NCBI GenBank assembly: GCA_000421045.1 | Contig: ATWC01000017.1 | Location: 1-55,785, forward strand | Source: Lachnospiraceae bacterium NK4A179 | GTDB lineage: Bacteria > Bacillota > Clostridia > Lachnospirales > Lachnospiraceae | Length of the DNA stretch: 55,785 bases | Direction of reading: 5' to 3' | Shown: piece by piece, positions 6,927 through 16,007 of the stretch | How the letters are laid out: every line of letters begins with the position of its first letter | Position numbering within the stretch: position 1 is the first letter of the stretch | Made by a program: the position numbers and the translations under genes | Notes under the pieces: generated by a model | What the model was told of the DNA's origin: nothing | Database searches by the model: none | The model's input: the letters and a program-made list of their open reading frames with translations, nothing else

Positions 6927-6955
6927 AAAAAATAAGGCGAAAGCCTTATTTTTTT
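6927..6955 (+). terminator. Terminator after lgt
   Basis: AATAAGGC (6931-6938), GAAA loop, GCCTTATT (6943-6950), then more T to 6955. The flanking A-run and T-run extend the stem, so it could act on both strands. Confidence 0.92.
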
Positions 6956-6977
6956 GTGCTTTTTATAAAATTGCACC

Positions 6978-7050
6978 TTGTAAAAGTCATGAGTGGAGAT
7001 TAAAATAACAAATGTGGTGATAAGTGGAGGCAAAACTCCATTTAGTGGTG
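6978..7050 (+). promoter_or_regulatory. mraZ promoter with four MraZ-box-like repeats
   Basis: TTGTAA (6978-6983), 17-nt spacer and TAAAAT (7001-7006) form a likely promoter. GTGGAG or GTGGTG occurs at 6993, 7014, 7024 and 7045, spaced 21, 10 and 21 nt, so all lie on one face of the helix. MraZ is known to bind TGG-type repeats with about 10-bp period in front of its own gene. Confidence 0.7.
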
Positions 7051-7066
7051 AAAAAGGGTGAAGTAA

Positions 7067-7504
7067 TTGTACAAGGGCGACTACAGTCATTCAATAGATG
7101 ATAAGGGCAGGATCATCATTCCCCAGAAGTTCAGAGAGGCACTGGGGGATGGTTTTGTCATTACCAAAGGAATGGATGAATGCCTCTGGATACTTGATCT
7201 GGAAAGCTGGAACAAGCTTGAGTACAAACTTCGCAGCATGCCCGTTCTCGACAGGAAGACCAGAAAGATACAGATGCATTTTTCGGCTTCTGCGGTAGAC
7301 GGCGAAACGGATAAGCAGGGAAGGCTCATACTTCCGCAGTCGCTCAGACGCTACGCCGGTCTCGGTAAAGAAGTGGTTTTCTGCGGAATGGTCAACCGCA
7401 TAGAAATCTGGGATAAACAGAAGTACGAAGATGCAGAAGAGTCGCCTGAGGATCTTGAAGAACTTGCAGAGAGCATGGAAGGCGTTACCGATATATCGTT
7501 CTAA
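7067..7504 (+). CDS. mraZ: Transcriptional regulator MraZ
   Basis: The 145-aa product has two SpoVT/AbrB-like halves, each with a DxKGR-type motif (DDKGRIIIPQKFRE near residue 12, ETDKQGRLILPQSLR near residue 80), as expected for MraZ. MraZ represses the division and wall cluster that it heads. The reading frame has no suitable ATG: TTG 7067 gives MYKGDYSHS, matching the family N-terminus, with AAGGGTG just upstream. Four repeats in the promoter support autoregulation. It is separated from rsmH by 3 nt. Confidence 0.95.
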   Translation: MYKGDYSHSIDDKGRIIIPQKFREALGDGFVITKGMDECLWILDLESWNKLEYKLRSMPVLDRKTRKIQMHFSASAVDGETDKQGRLILPQSLRRYAGLGKEVVFCGMVNRIEIWDKQKYEDAEESPEDLEELAESMEGVTDISF

Positions 7505-7507
7505 TCT

Positions 7508-8440
7508 ATGGAATTTAAACATGTGCCCGTGCTTTTTAATGAAGTCACGGAAGGAATGAATATAAAACCCGATGGCATATACGTTGACGGCACGACAGGC
7601 GGAGGCGGTCATTCGGGAGCGATAGCAGAGAGGCTTATAAGCGGCCATCTGTATTGCTTTGACAGGGATACGGAAGCACTTAAGGCAGCAGGCGAGCACC
7701 TGGCTCCCTATGCAGAGAAGATAAGCTTCATCCATGATAATTACGCAAACGCGGTCTCAGATCTTAAGGAAAAGGGAGTTGCCGGAGCAGACGGGATACT
7801 GCTTGATATAGGAGTTTCGTCCTACCAGCTTGATAATCCCGAAAGAGGCTTCTCATATAACGATGATGCACCGCTCGATATGAGAATGAACAGGGAAGAT
7901 CCGTTAAGTGCTTATGAGGTGGTAAACGACTACAGTGAGGAAGAGCTCACAAGGATCTTCAGGGAATACGGGGAAGAGCGTTTCGCATCAAGGATAGCGG
8001 CAAACATAGTAAAGAAAAGAGCGAAAGCACCGCTGCAGAGCACATTTGATCTGAATGAAGTGATAAGAGCTTCGATACCGGCAAAGATGCAGTCTACCGG
8101 AGGTCATCCTTCAAAGAGAGTCTTCCAGGCGATCCGCATCGAATGCAATAAGGAACTGGATGCTCTTAGCGATTCGATAGACGGGATGATTGATTTTCTG
8201 AATCCGGGAGGACGCCTCCTGATCATAAGCTTCCAGTCGCTTGAAGACAGGATAGTAAAGAATGCATTCAGAACGGCCGAGAATCCCTGCACCTGTCCGA
8301 AAGGTCTTCCGTGCGTCTGCGGAAAGGTTTCAAAGGGCAGAGTCGTAACGAGGCATCCGTTAACGGCAAAAGAAGAAGAACTTGAAATGAACAAACGATC
8401 CAAGCCGGCGAAGCTCAGGATCTTTGAAAAAAAGAATTAA
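7508..8440 (+). CDS. rsmH: 16S rRNA (cytosine-1402-N4) methyltransferase
   Basis: The 310-aa product opens with HVPVLFNEV and the SAM-binding YVDGTTGGGGHS. It continues with LLDIGVSSYQLDNPERGFS and ends in the conserved Cys-containing CTCPKGLPCVCG and RVVTRHPLTA region. It methylates C1402 in the ribosomal decoding centre. It sits in its usual place between mraZ and ftsL, starting 3 nt after mraZ. Confidence 0.97.
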   Translation: MEFKHVPVLFNEVTEGMNIKPDGIYVDGTTGGGGHSGAIAERLISGHLYCFDRDTEALKAAGEHLAPYAEKISFIHDNYANAVSDLKEKGVAGADGILLDIGVSSYQLDNPERGFSYNDDAPLDMRMNREDPLSAYEVVNDYSEEELTRIFREYGEERFASRIAANIVKKRAKAPLQSTFDLNEVIRASIPAKMQSTGGHPSKRVFQAIRIECNKELDALSDSIDGMIDFLNPGGRLLIISFQSLEDRIVKNAFRTAENPCTCPKGLPCVCGKVSKGRVVTRHPLTAKEEELEMNKRSKPAKLRIFEKKN

Positions 8441-8463
8441 ACTGAAGGGGAAAACAAGGGGAG

Positions 8464-8880
8464 ATGGCACAGTACGTATACGGTAATACCGTCAGAAAAG
8501 AAGAGGAATATATCCACCCTATATGGGAGAAAAGGCGTAAGGAAAGAAGAAAGATCAAAGTCAATGCAATGACATGGATCCTCAGCATATCCATGATAGC
8601 TGTGTTTGCATCAGGCTTCATGTACTCCATCGACCTTATGGCTGATACTGCTGTTATGCGTGAAAGCTACTTTGCCCTCCAGAATGATTATAAGAATCTG
8701 AAAGACAAGAACGATAACACGGAAGAAGAGATAAACAACGATGTGGATATGGAGGAGATAAGAATGCTCGCACTTGAGGAGTTTGGAATGAAGCTTCCGG
8801 GTGAAGGACAGGTTATAAATTATTCTTCGGATACCGCAGATTATGTTGAGCAGTACGCAGATATATCCGGCTTGAGATAA
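8464..8880 (+). CDS. ftsL: Cell division protein FtsL-like
   Basis: The 138-aa bitopic protein has a charged cytoplasmic N-terminus (KRRKERRKIKV), one membrane helix at about residues 37-58 and an extracellular part with a short coiled coil (ALQNDYKNLKDKNDNTEEE). Sequence conservation in this family is low. The call rests on size, topology and position between rsmH and the division transpeptidase. It should join DivIC and DivIB in activating septal wall synthesis. Confidence 0.8.
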   Translation: MAQYVYGNTVRKEEEYIHPIWEKRRKERRKIKVNAMTWILSISMIAVFASGFMYSIDLMADTAVMRESYFALQNDYKNLKDKNDNTEEEINNDVDMEEIRMLALEEFGMKLPGEGQVINYSSDTADYVEQYADISGLR

Positions 8881-8891
8881 AGAAGTTAGTA

Positions 8892-11195
8892 ATGTCAGAA
8901 AGAAAGAAAATAAAAAGTAAAAACAAAAGCTCTTTATTACTGAGATTAAAGAAAACAGCAGGTCCGCAGACAGTCGACGCGGCAAAATTTGCAAAGAACG
9001 TCGATAAGAGGACGGGCGCACTTACGGCGCTTATAATGCTGTTTTTTATTGTTCTCATTGTGAGAGTTGCATCGATAATGATAGAAAAGGGCGATGCATA
9101 TACCATGCAGGTCCTTTCGCAGCAGCAGTATACTTCAACCGAGATCCCTTACAAGAGGGGCTCTATACTTGACTGCAACGGTGCTGTGCTTGCCCAGTCC
9201 GAAAAGGTTTACAAACTTATCCTCGATTCAAAGCTTGTGCTCGAAGGCGAAAAAAAGAACGGCAACATGCAGAGCACGCTTGATCTCATATCCAAAGAGT
9301 TCGACTTATCCAAGTCTGATATTGAAAACTATATAAACAGTAATCCCACAGACCAGTATAAGGTAATAAAAAAAGAAGTTACCTACAGTGAGAAGACTGC
9401 TTATGAGGAGTTAATAAAGAAAACCAATGCGGAGCTGCGTAAGGCTGCATCTACAAATGCGGCAGGGCTTGAAAAGAACAAACTCATAAATGAATCCGCC
9501 GTTTCTTTTGAAAGTTATTACAGAAGAGTATATCCGGGCGGAGCCCTTGCAGGCGATGTGCTCGGATACGTAAGTGATGCAAAGGGGCGTTACGGTCTGG
9601 AAGGTTACTATGATGATGTGCTTACGGGAGATAACGGAAGAGAGTACGGTTATCTTACTGATGAGAATGCGTTAGAGAGAACGGTGATGCCCTCAAAGGA
9701 CGGCTATTCACTTGTGACATCGATCGATTCATATATCCAGAAGATATGCGAGAATGAGATAATCCAGTACAACGAAGAACATGCAAATGAGTTCCGTGAA
9801 GGTGAGCCCGGTTCGGAGAATACCGGTGTCATCATACAGAACGTGCATACCGGCGAGATCATCGCCATGGCAAGCTATCCTTACTACAATCCTAATAACC
9901 CGAAGGATCTTTCGATGTATACCGAAGAAACGGTCAGCTCCATGAAGGCAAGGGCGATGGAAAGGTATTCGGTATCTGAGGATGCAGAGGTGTGTGATGC
10001 AGTATCTGCAGAGCTCTGGAAGAATTTCTGTATTCAGGAATCATATGAGCCCGGTTCTGTCTGCAAGACATTTACTCTTGCCACAGGCCTTGATACCGGA
10101 GTGGTAACGGATCATGATATTTACGACTGCGGCGGTTCGCTTACTTTCGGTGAAGGCAATAATGCAGTAACCATACGATGCCATAACCGTCTGGGTGACG
10201 GCCCGCTTACTACAAAACAGGCACTTGAGAAATCCTGTAACGTGGCACTCATGAAGATGGGCCAGAAGATAGGAAAGGATGACTTTCTAAAGTATAATAA
10301 AAACTTCGGATTCGGTCTTAAGACAAACATAGATCTTGAAGGTGAGATGGTCACCAGTTCACTTGTTTTCAATGAAAACACGATGGGGCTTACAGAGCTT
10401 ATGACATCAACATTCGGTCAGGGCTACAATGTGACGATGATCGAAACTATTACAGCTTTTTCAAGCCTGGTAAACGGTGGCACTCTTTACAAACCTCATG
10501 TGGTTAAGAAACTTGTAAACTCGGACGGCTCCGTTGTGAAGACGATCAAGCCTGAAGCTGTGCGTCAGGTTGTGAGCAGGGAAGTATCCGATCAGATGAT
10601 AGAGTACTGCATAGGTGTTGTTGATGAAGGTACCGGTACAAGGGCAAAGCCGGCAGGCTACCGCATAGGCGGCAAGACCGGAACAGCTGAGTATTCAGGT
10701 AAAGGAAAGGTCGATTACACCGTATCGTTTATGGGATTTGCACCGGCTGATGATCCTCAGATCGCAATATATGTTGTAATAGACAGACCAAATACCGCAT
10801 CGCAGGAAAACGGTACCCGTTATGCATGCCTTCTGTGCAGGGATATACTAAATGAAGTGCTTCCTTATATGCATATTCCAAAGACCGAGATTATAAGCGA
10901 TGAGGAGAGAGCTGAGCAGGATATCCCCGATACGGCTTCCCTTATCCCCAGTCTCTCGGACAATACGGTTTCGGAAGATGAAGCAGTATCCGGAAACGAT
11001 ACGCCTGCGGAAGATACGCAGAATGGCACTGAAAATGATAACGCTGCAAATGATGAGTCCCTCGAGGAGCCTTTGATCTCCGGCCCCGTAGCGGTAGCCG
11101 GTGAGGAAAACCGGGATAACGAAAATCAGGATAACGAAACGGAAACTGAAAACACTGAAATTACAGAAGATACAGGAAACACAGAAACAGAATAA
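8892..11195 (+). CDS. Class B penicillin-binding protein (FtsI/SpoVD type)
   Basis: The 767-aa product has one N-terminal membrane helix (about residues 47-63), a dimerisation domain starting with RGSILDCNGAVLAQS, and a transpeptidase domain. The active-site motifs are S389-V-C-K392, S448-C-N450 and K595-T-G597. No PASTA domain is visible. Instead the last 100 residues are a disordered Asp/Glu/Asn/Thr-rich tail outside the cell. It cross-links septal peptidoglycan, probably with the SEDS protein encoded at 12588. I cannot say from sequence whether it is the vegetative FtsI or the sporulation SpoVD form. Confidence 0.92.
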   Translation: MSERKKIKSKNKSSLLLRLKKTAGPQTVDAAKFAKNVDKRTGALTALIMLFFIVLIVRVASIMIEKGDAYTMQVLSQQQYTSTEIPYKRGSILDCNGAVLAQSEKVYKLILDSKLVLEGEKKNGNMQSTLDLISKEFDLSKSDIENYINSNPTDQYKVIKKEVTYSEKTAYEELIKKTNAELRKAASTNAAGLEKNKLINESAVSFESYYRRVYPGGALAGDVLGYVSDAKGRYGLEGYYDDVLTGDNGREYGYLTDENALERTVMPSKDGYSLVTSIDSYIQKICENEIIQYNEEHANEFREGEPGSENTGVIIQNVHTGEIIAMASYPYYNPNNPKDLSMYTEETVSSMKARAMERYSVSEDAEVCDAVSAELWKNFCIQESYEPGSVCKTFTLATGLDTGVVTDHDIYDCGGSLTFGEGNNAVTIRCHNRLGDGPLTTKQALEKSCNVALMKMGQKIGKDDFLKYNKNFGFGLKTNIDLEGEMVTSSLVFNENTMGLTELMTSTFGQGYNVTMIETITAFSSLVNGGTLYKPHVVKKLVNSDGSVVKTIKPEAVRQVVSREVSDQMIEYCIGVVDEGTGTRAKPAGYRIGGKTGTAEYSGKGKVDYTVSFMGFAPADDPQIAIYVVIDRPNTASQENGTRYACLLCRDILNEVLPYMHIPKTEIISDEERAEQDIPDTASLIPSLSDNTVSEDEAVSGNDTPAEDTQNGTENDNAANDESLEEPLISGPVAVAGEENRDNENQDNETETENTEITEDTGNTETE

Positions 11196-11208
11196 GGGTG
11201 GAAGAGAA

Positions 11209-12591
11209 ATGAACTACGCAGGAAAGAATACAGCGATCATCGGAGCGGGAAAGAGCGGCATAGCTGCAGCGGCTCTGCTTATATTTAAAGGCGCAAAGCC
11301 TGTCATTTATGATCAAAATGAAAACCTTGATGTGGATGCAGTGAGGGAGAAGGTGCTTGCTTCATTGAAGCCGTACGGGATAAATGAAGCGGATATACGT
11401 ATCGAAAAGCATTTTCCTTCGGATGATGAGATAAAGCAGACTGATATTGCAATTTTCAGTCCCGGAGTACCTACGGATACTGTTTTTGCTGACAGTCTCA
11501 GGAATGCGGGTGTGTATATAAGCGGTGAGATAGAGCTTGCATATACCTGTGCCAAGGGAAAGCTTATCGCGATAACGGGAACTAACGGAAAGACGACTAC
11601 AACTGCGCTTACAGGAAAGATATGTGCCGATCATTTTGGGAAATCTTATGTTGTAGGAAATATCGGTGATCCTTATACAGATGCTGCCGCATTTACTAAA
11701 AATGATGATGTGACAGTTGCAGAGATTTCCAGCTTCCAGCTGGAGACTGCTCATGACTTCCATCCTCAGATCTCGGCAATACTGAACATAACACCCGATC
11801 ATTTAAACCGCCATCATACGATGGAGGCATATGCTGCATGCAAGGAGTCGATCACCAAGAATCAGAGCAGGGAAGATGCATGCATACTCAATTATGACGA
11901 TGAGTATACAAGGGCATTTGCTTCGGAATGTCCATGCAGAGTTGTTTTCTTCTCATCAAAGGAAAAACTCAAGGACGGCTATTATCTTGACGGAGATATG
12001 ATCTGCAGATCTGTTGCGGGAATGTCGGAGGAGCTCCTTAATGTGCGTGATATGAAGCTCAAAGGCAGACATAATGCAGAGAATGTGATGGCTGCGATAG
12101 CAATGACCGAGAATATCGGTGTGCCCATGGATGAGATAATAAATACTGTTAAGGAATTCCCTGCAGTGGAGCACAGGATAGAATACGTAAAGACTGTAAA
12201 CGGGGTTGAGTATTACAACGATTCAAAGGGAACCAATCCCGATGCCGCGATCAAGGCTGTGGAGGCTATGGACAGAAAGACTGTCGTGATAGGCGGCGGG
12301 TATGACAAGCAGAATACTTACGATGAATGGATAGAGTCGTTTGGAGATAAGGTAAAGGCTCTGGTGCTCATAGGTGTCACGGCCGATGCCATAGAAAAGT
12401 GTGCAAGAGAGCATGGTTTTGAAAATGTGATCAGAGCCGAATCTATGGAAGATGCTGTCGCAAAGGCGGCAGCAGAAGCTTCTGACGGGGAGGCTGTGCT
12501 GCTCTCACCTGCATGTGCAAGCTGGGACATGTTCAAGAGTTATGAAGAACGCGGACGTATATTCAAGGATGCGGTCAGGAGTCTTGATTGA
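11209..12591 (+). CDS. murD: UDP-N-acetylmuramoyl-L-alanine:D-glutamate ligase
   Basis: The 460-aa product has an N-terminal Rossmann part (AAIIGAGKSGIAAA-like), the Mur ligase ATP loop G124-T-N-G-K-T-T, the HLNRHHTMEAYAACK segment and YNDSKGTNPDAAIKA. It adds D-Glu to UDP-MurNAc-L-Ala in the cytoplasm. ATG 11209 is chosen because GGGTGGAAGAG precedes it; the open frame further upstream overlaps the PBP tail and is low in complexity. Its end overlaps the ftsW start (TTGA). mraY, murE and murF, often beside it, are absent. Confidence 0.96.
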   Translation: MNYAGKNTAIIGAGKSGIAAAALLIFKGAKPVIYDQNENLDVDAVREKVLASLKPYGINEADIRIEKHFPSDDEIKQTDIAIFSPGVPTDTVFADSLRNAGVYISGEIELAYTCAKGKLIAITGTNGKTTTTALTGKICADHFGKSYVVGNIGDPYTDAAAFTKNDDVTVAEISSFQLETAHDFHPQISAILNITPDHLNRHHTMEAYAACKESITKNQSREDACILNYDDEYTRAFASECPCRVVFFSSKEKLKDGYYLDGDMICRSVAGMSEELLNVRDMKLKGRHNAENVMAAIAMTENIGVPMDEIINTVKEFPAVEHRIEYVKTVNGVEYYNDSKGTNPDAAIKAVEAMDRKTVVIGGGYDKQNTYDEWIESFGDKVKALVLIGVTADAIEKCAREHGFENVIRAESMEDAVAKAAAEASDGEAVLLSPACASWDMFKSYEERGRIFKDAVRSLD

Positions 12592-13757
12592 GTAAAACAG
12601 GAACAAAAAAGACTAAATATTCACTTGTGCTGCCGCTTTTTCTTATCATGACAGGCCTGCTTGTATGGGGACTTTTCATGATATTCTCTTCAAGCGCATA
12701 TAGCGGAGGAACGGAATCGGCGGATGTGTATCATTTCCTGAAGACTCAGGTTATAGCTGAGGCTGCGGGTCTCTTTGTTATAGTTATTTTTCTTACACCG
12801 ATAGGTGATATCATTTTTGCGGCTATGGGTTCAAGTAAGGGACGCGTGCTGCTGCTCATAGTCTCGGCGGTATCGGTCGTGCTTCTGATCAAGTTCGGTA
12901 TAACAAGAAACGGTGCTACGAGATGGTATCAGCTGTTTGGTCTTAATATACAGCCTGCCGAGATATGCAAGATAGCGGTGATCATATATCTGGCCGGAAT
13001 GACGGCTGATTATCCGGCTCTTGGAAGAGCGGACAAGCCCAAAGGCTATGCGATCCTTATGCTGCCTCCCGCAGTGCTTGCGATACTTGTATGGAAGATA
13101 ACCGACAACCTTTCAAGTGCGATAATCATAGCCGGTATTGCCGTGCTTATGGTGTTTGTAACGATACGTGATATAAAGGTTCATATGGCTGCGGTTTTAG
13201 CGGGTGCTGCCGGCATGGTCGCTTATGTATCAAGAGTGGCACTCATGGACTATAACGCAGATATCGATTATCGTACTAAGCGTATCATTGTCTGGCTTAA
13301 TCCCGAGGAGCACTTAAGGGACGGCGGATTCCAGCCTCTTCAGGCGCTTTATGCGATAGGTTCGGGCGGCATAGCAGGAAAAGGTATAGGCAGGAGCATA
13401 CAGAAGCTCGGGACCATACCGGAAGTGCATAATGATATGATCTTTTCTGTTATATGCGAAGAGACGGGACTTATAGGCGCAGCTCTTCTTATAATAATAT
13501 TCGCTGCAATGATAGCGGTAATGAGCAGGATAGCTGCCCAGTCAACCAATATATATAACAAGATGGTGGTGACCGGCGTTATGTTTCATATCGCCATACA
13601 GGTTGCACTCAATATAATGGTGGTAACGGCCATGATGCCCAATACGGGTGTGGGACTTCCGTTCATCAGTTACGGAGGTTCATCGGCACTCTTTCTGATG
13701 ACGGAGATGGGCATGGTCTTCAGAGTTGCAAAGGACAATGCCCAGACTGATGTATGA
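12588..13757 (+). CDS. ftsW: FtsW/RodA-type SEDS lipid II polymerase
   Basis: The 389-aa polytopic membrane protein has ten or so hydrophobic helices and family motifs: FSSSAY near the start, NGATRWYQLFGLNIQPAEICK, the loop ALYAIGSGGIAGKGIGRS, PEVHNDMIFSVICEE, and TGVGLPFISYGGSS. It polymerises glycan strands at the septum with the class B PBP. TTG 12588 is the start, with AGGAG at 12577-12581 and a 4-nt overlap with murD. Position points to FtsW rather than RodA or SpoVE. Confidence 0.93.
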   Translation: MSKTGTKKTKYSLVLPLFLIMTGLLVWGLFMIFSSSAYSGGTESADVYHFLKTQVIAEAAGLFVIVIFLTPIGDIIFAAMGSSKGRVLLLIVSAVSVVLLIKFGITRNGATRWYQLFGLNIQPAEICKIAVIIYLAGMTADYPALGRADKPKGYAILMLPPAVLAILVWKITDNLSSAIIIAGIAVLMVFVTIRDIKVHMAAVLAGAAGMVAYVSRVALMDYNADIDYRTKRIIVWLNPEEHLRDGGFQPLQALYAIGSGGIAGKGIGRSIQKLGTIPEVHNDMIFSVICEETGLIGAALLIIIFAAMIAVMSRIAAQSTNIYNKMVVTGVMFHIAIQVALNIMVVTAMMPNTGVGLPFISYGGSSALFLMTEMGMVFRVAKDNAQTDV

Positions 13758-14487
13758 GAATGAGGTTATAGAAAAAAAGAAGAAAATACTTCTTATACTG
13801 ACTGCTGTACTGGTTCTCCTTACGGTGGTCTATCTGGTGCTGGATCTTTATACGGTAGAGAACGTGAGCGTAGAGGGCAATGTTCACTATACGGCTTCCG
13901 GTATCAGGGATATAGTCGAGCGCGGATGGTTTGCCGACAATACGCTGATGCTTTCTCTTAAATATAAGGACAAGAGTATCAGGGACATACCTTTTATAGA
14001 AACGATAGATGTGAATGTCGTGAGCCGGAACGCCATTAAGATAAATGTCCGTGAGAAAGAGATAGCCGGGTATGTAAGATATATGGACCGGTTTATGTAC
14101 TTTGATAAGGATGGAGTAGTGGTCGAGGCTTCGGGAGTGGAGACAGAGGGCCTGCCCCTCGTTACAGGGCTCCAGTTTGACAGTTTCAAGATGTATGCGG
14201 CTCTTCCGGTCAACAATGAGCATGTCTTTCAGACAGTTCTCAATATGACGCAGGCGATCGATGCAGCCGGCCTCAAAGCCGAGGAAATCGCTTTTGATAA
14301 GGACTATGATATATCGTTTATAACAGGTGATGTGAGGGTCTCCATAGGAGATGACAAGAACATGAACGAGAAAGTGCAGATGGCGGCCAAGCTCCTTTCA
14401 AGCGAGGAAATGGCGGGGCGCAAGGGCACTCTTCATATAGAAAATTATCAGGAAGGCAAGGAACTGTATTACTTCAAAAATGACTGA
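13738..14487 (+). CDS. divIB: Cell division protein DivIB/FtsQ
   Basis: About 249 aa, with a short cytoplasmic N-terminus (VIEKKKK), one membrane helix and a POTRA domain beginning [21 protein letters not shown], followed by a beta domain. It belongs to the septal DivIB-FtsL-DivIC complex. Starts at 13738 and 13750 are both possible. AAAGGA at 13728-13733 favours 13738. Either start overlaps the end of ftsW. Confidence 0.9.
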   Translation: MPRLMYENEVIEKKKKILLILTAVLVLLTVVYLVLDLYTVENVSVEGNVHYTASGIRDIVERGWFADNTLMLSLKYKDKSIRDIPFIETIDVNVVSRNAIKINVREKEIAGYVRYMDRFMYFDKDGVVVEASGVETEGLPLVTGLQFDSFKMYAALPVNNEHVFQTVLNMTQAIDAAGLKAEEIAFDKDYDISFITGDVRVSIGDDKNMNEKVQMAAKLLSSEEMAGRKGTLHIENYQEGKELYYFKND

Positions 14488-14534
14488 TCCGGTCAATATA
14501 TTTCTTGAAAAGGCCATTTGGGTCATATTTGCGG

Positions 14535-14563
14535 TTGCAGAATGATTTGAAAACAGGTAACAT
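14535..14563 (+). promoter_or_regulatory. Possible internal promoter for ftsZ
   Basis: TTGCAG (14535-14540), 17-nt spacer and TAACAT (14558-14563) lie in the 116-nt gap between divIB and ftsZ. Both elements match consensus at four of six positions. The gap is the longest inside the cluster. Confidence 0.35.
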
Positions 14564-14603
14564 TTACTGTGATTGGGAATTCAGATGCAGGAGGGTAATC
14601 AAA

Positions 14604-15935
14604 GTGATCGAACTGAACAGCACTGAAAGTGAAAAGGTAGCGGAGATCATAGTGATCGGCGTTGGTGGGGCCGGAAACAATGCAGTGGACCGTATGATAG
14701 AAGACGGTGTCAGAGATGTTAGTTTCGTGGGAGCCAATACAGATAAGCAGGTGCTTCAGCGCTGCAAAGCCAAAACTCTGATCCAGCTCGGTGAAAAAGT
14801 TACAAAGGGCCTCGGTGCAGGTGCAAAGCCTGAGATCGGCCAGGAAGCAGCTGAAGAGAGCGCTGATGAGATAGCTGAAGCTCTCCAGGGCGCTGATATG
14901 GTATTTGTTACCGCAGGTATGGGCGGTGGTACAGGAACGGGAGCAGCTCCGGTTGTTGCCCGCATAGCGAAGGAACAGGGCGCTCTTACGGTTGCCGTTG
15001 TTACAAAGCCTTTTGCTTTTGAACAGAAGAAACGTATGGAAAATGCTTTGCAGGGTATAGAGGCTCTCAAGGAAAATGTTGATACGCTCATCGTTATACC
15101 TAACGAGAAGCTTTTCGATATCATCGATAAGAATGCGAGCGTTTCGGATGCCTTCCATAAGGCAGATGAAGTGCTTCAGCAGTCAGTAGCAGGAATCACC
15201 GATCTTATCAATAATCATGCAGTAGTCAATCTTGACTTTGCCGATGTTACTACAGTAATGAAGGACAAGGGTATCGCTCATATGGGTATCGGTATCGGAA
15301 CCGGTGATGACAAGGCGCTCAATGCTGCTAAGCAGGCAGTTGCCAGCCCGCTTCTTGAGACCACTATCGACCATGCAACGGATGTCATCCTTGCAATGAG
15401 CGGTAACGTATCAATGTTTGATGCGCGTACAGCTGCAGAATATGTTGAGAGTATTACCGGTGACAGTGTGAACCTTATCTGGGGTATCAATGAGGATACA
15501 GATCTTCAGGATACATGCACAGTCACACTTATTGCGACAGGTGTTGATGAGCCTGTTTCTTCAAGAGCAAATGTTATAAGAGATCCCAAGGCATACAGAT
15601 CCGGAAGCGGATACAGACCGGGTGCGGCAAGAACAGCTGCCCAGCCCGTTGCTCGTCCCGAAGGTCTTGGAGTTGAGCCTGATGAGGGAGCAGTAAAGCC
15701 CGCATTCAAGCAGGCAGTTCCTACAAGAAGGGAAGCCGGTTTTGACAGAAGCGTTGTAAGCGGTGCATTTGCTAAGCCCGGTGAGACTGCTTCAAACCAG
15801 CAGGTCGGCACGACCAATATTCCCAGGGTGACAAATGTTCAGAGACCTGTTCCTCAGAGGAAGAAGCCTCAGACATACACCATCCCGAGCTTTATCAAGG
15901 GAGCCGGCAGAGGCAGGAAAGACGACGAAGAGTAA
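14604..15935 (+). CDS. ftsZ: Cell division GTPase FtsZ
   Basis: The 443-aa tubulin homologue forms the Z-ring. It shows [12 protein letters not shown], the tubulin signature G107-G-G-T-G-T-G113, the synergy-loop part NLDFADV, and an FtsZ tail ending in the conserved peptide YTIPSFIK that binds FtsA/SepF-type partners. A linker of about 100 residues rich in Ala, Pro and Arg connects core and tail. GTG 14604 is the start, with AGGAGGG (14589-14595) at ideal spacing. The open frame extends further up but has no ribosome site there. No ftsA is next to it. Confidence 0.97.
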   Translation: MIELNSTESEKVAEIIVIGVGGAGNNAVDRMIEDGVRDVSFVGANTDKQVLQRCKAKTLIQLGEKVTKGLGAGAKPEIGQEAAEESADEIAEALQGADMVFVTAGMGGGTGTGAAPVVARIAKEQGALTVAVVTKPFAFEQKKRMENALQGIEALKENVDTLIVIPNEKLFDIIDKNASVSDAFHKADEVLQQSVAGITDLINNHAVVNLDFADVTTVMKDKGIAHMGIGIGTGDDKALNAAKQAVASPLLETTIDHATDVILAMSGNVSMFDARTAAEYVESITGDSVNLIWGINEDTDLQDTCTVTLIATGVDEPVSSRANVIRDPKAYRSGSGYRPGAARTAAQPVARPEGLGVEPDEGAVKPAFKQAVPTRREAGFDRSVVSGAFAKPGETASNQQVGTTNIPRVTNVQRPVPQRKKPQTYTIPSFIKGAGRGRKDDEE

Positions 15936-15959
15936 ATAAAGGATTACAAGGGAAATACA

Positions 15960-15987
15960 AAAGGGGATCCCGTAAGGGATTCCCTTT
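15960..15987 (+). terminator. Hairpin after ftsZ, weak terminator or attenuator
   Basis: AAAGGGGATCCC (15960-15971), loop GTAA, GGGATTCCCTTT (15976-15987). The stem is strong but only GTGCTT follows, so termination may be partial and prfC may be reached by read-through. Confidence 0.5.
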
Positions 15988-16007
15988 GTGCTTAAAGGAA
16001 GATAAAA

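Noticed and set aside
7091-7735. Minus-strand open frame of 214 codons spanning mraZ and rsmH
   Set aside because: It crosses two well-supported genes and has no sensible start context.
11101-11208. Upstream extension of MurD
   Set aside because: It overlaps the acidic tail of the PBP gene in another frame, is Lys/Thr-rich, and lacks a ribosome site. ATG 11209 has one.
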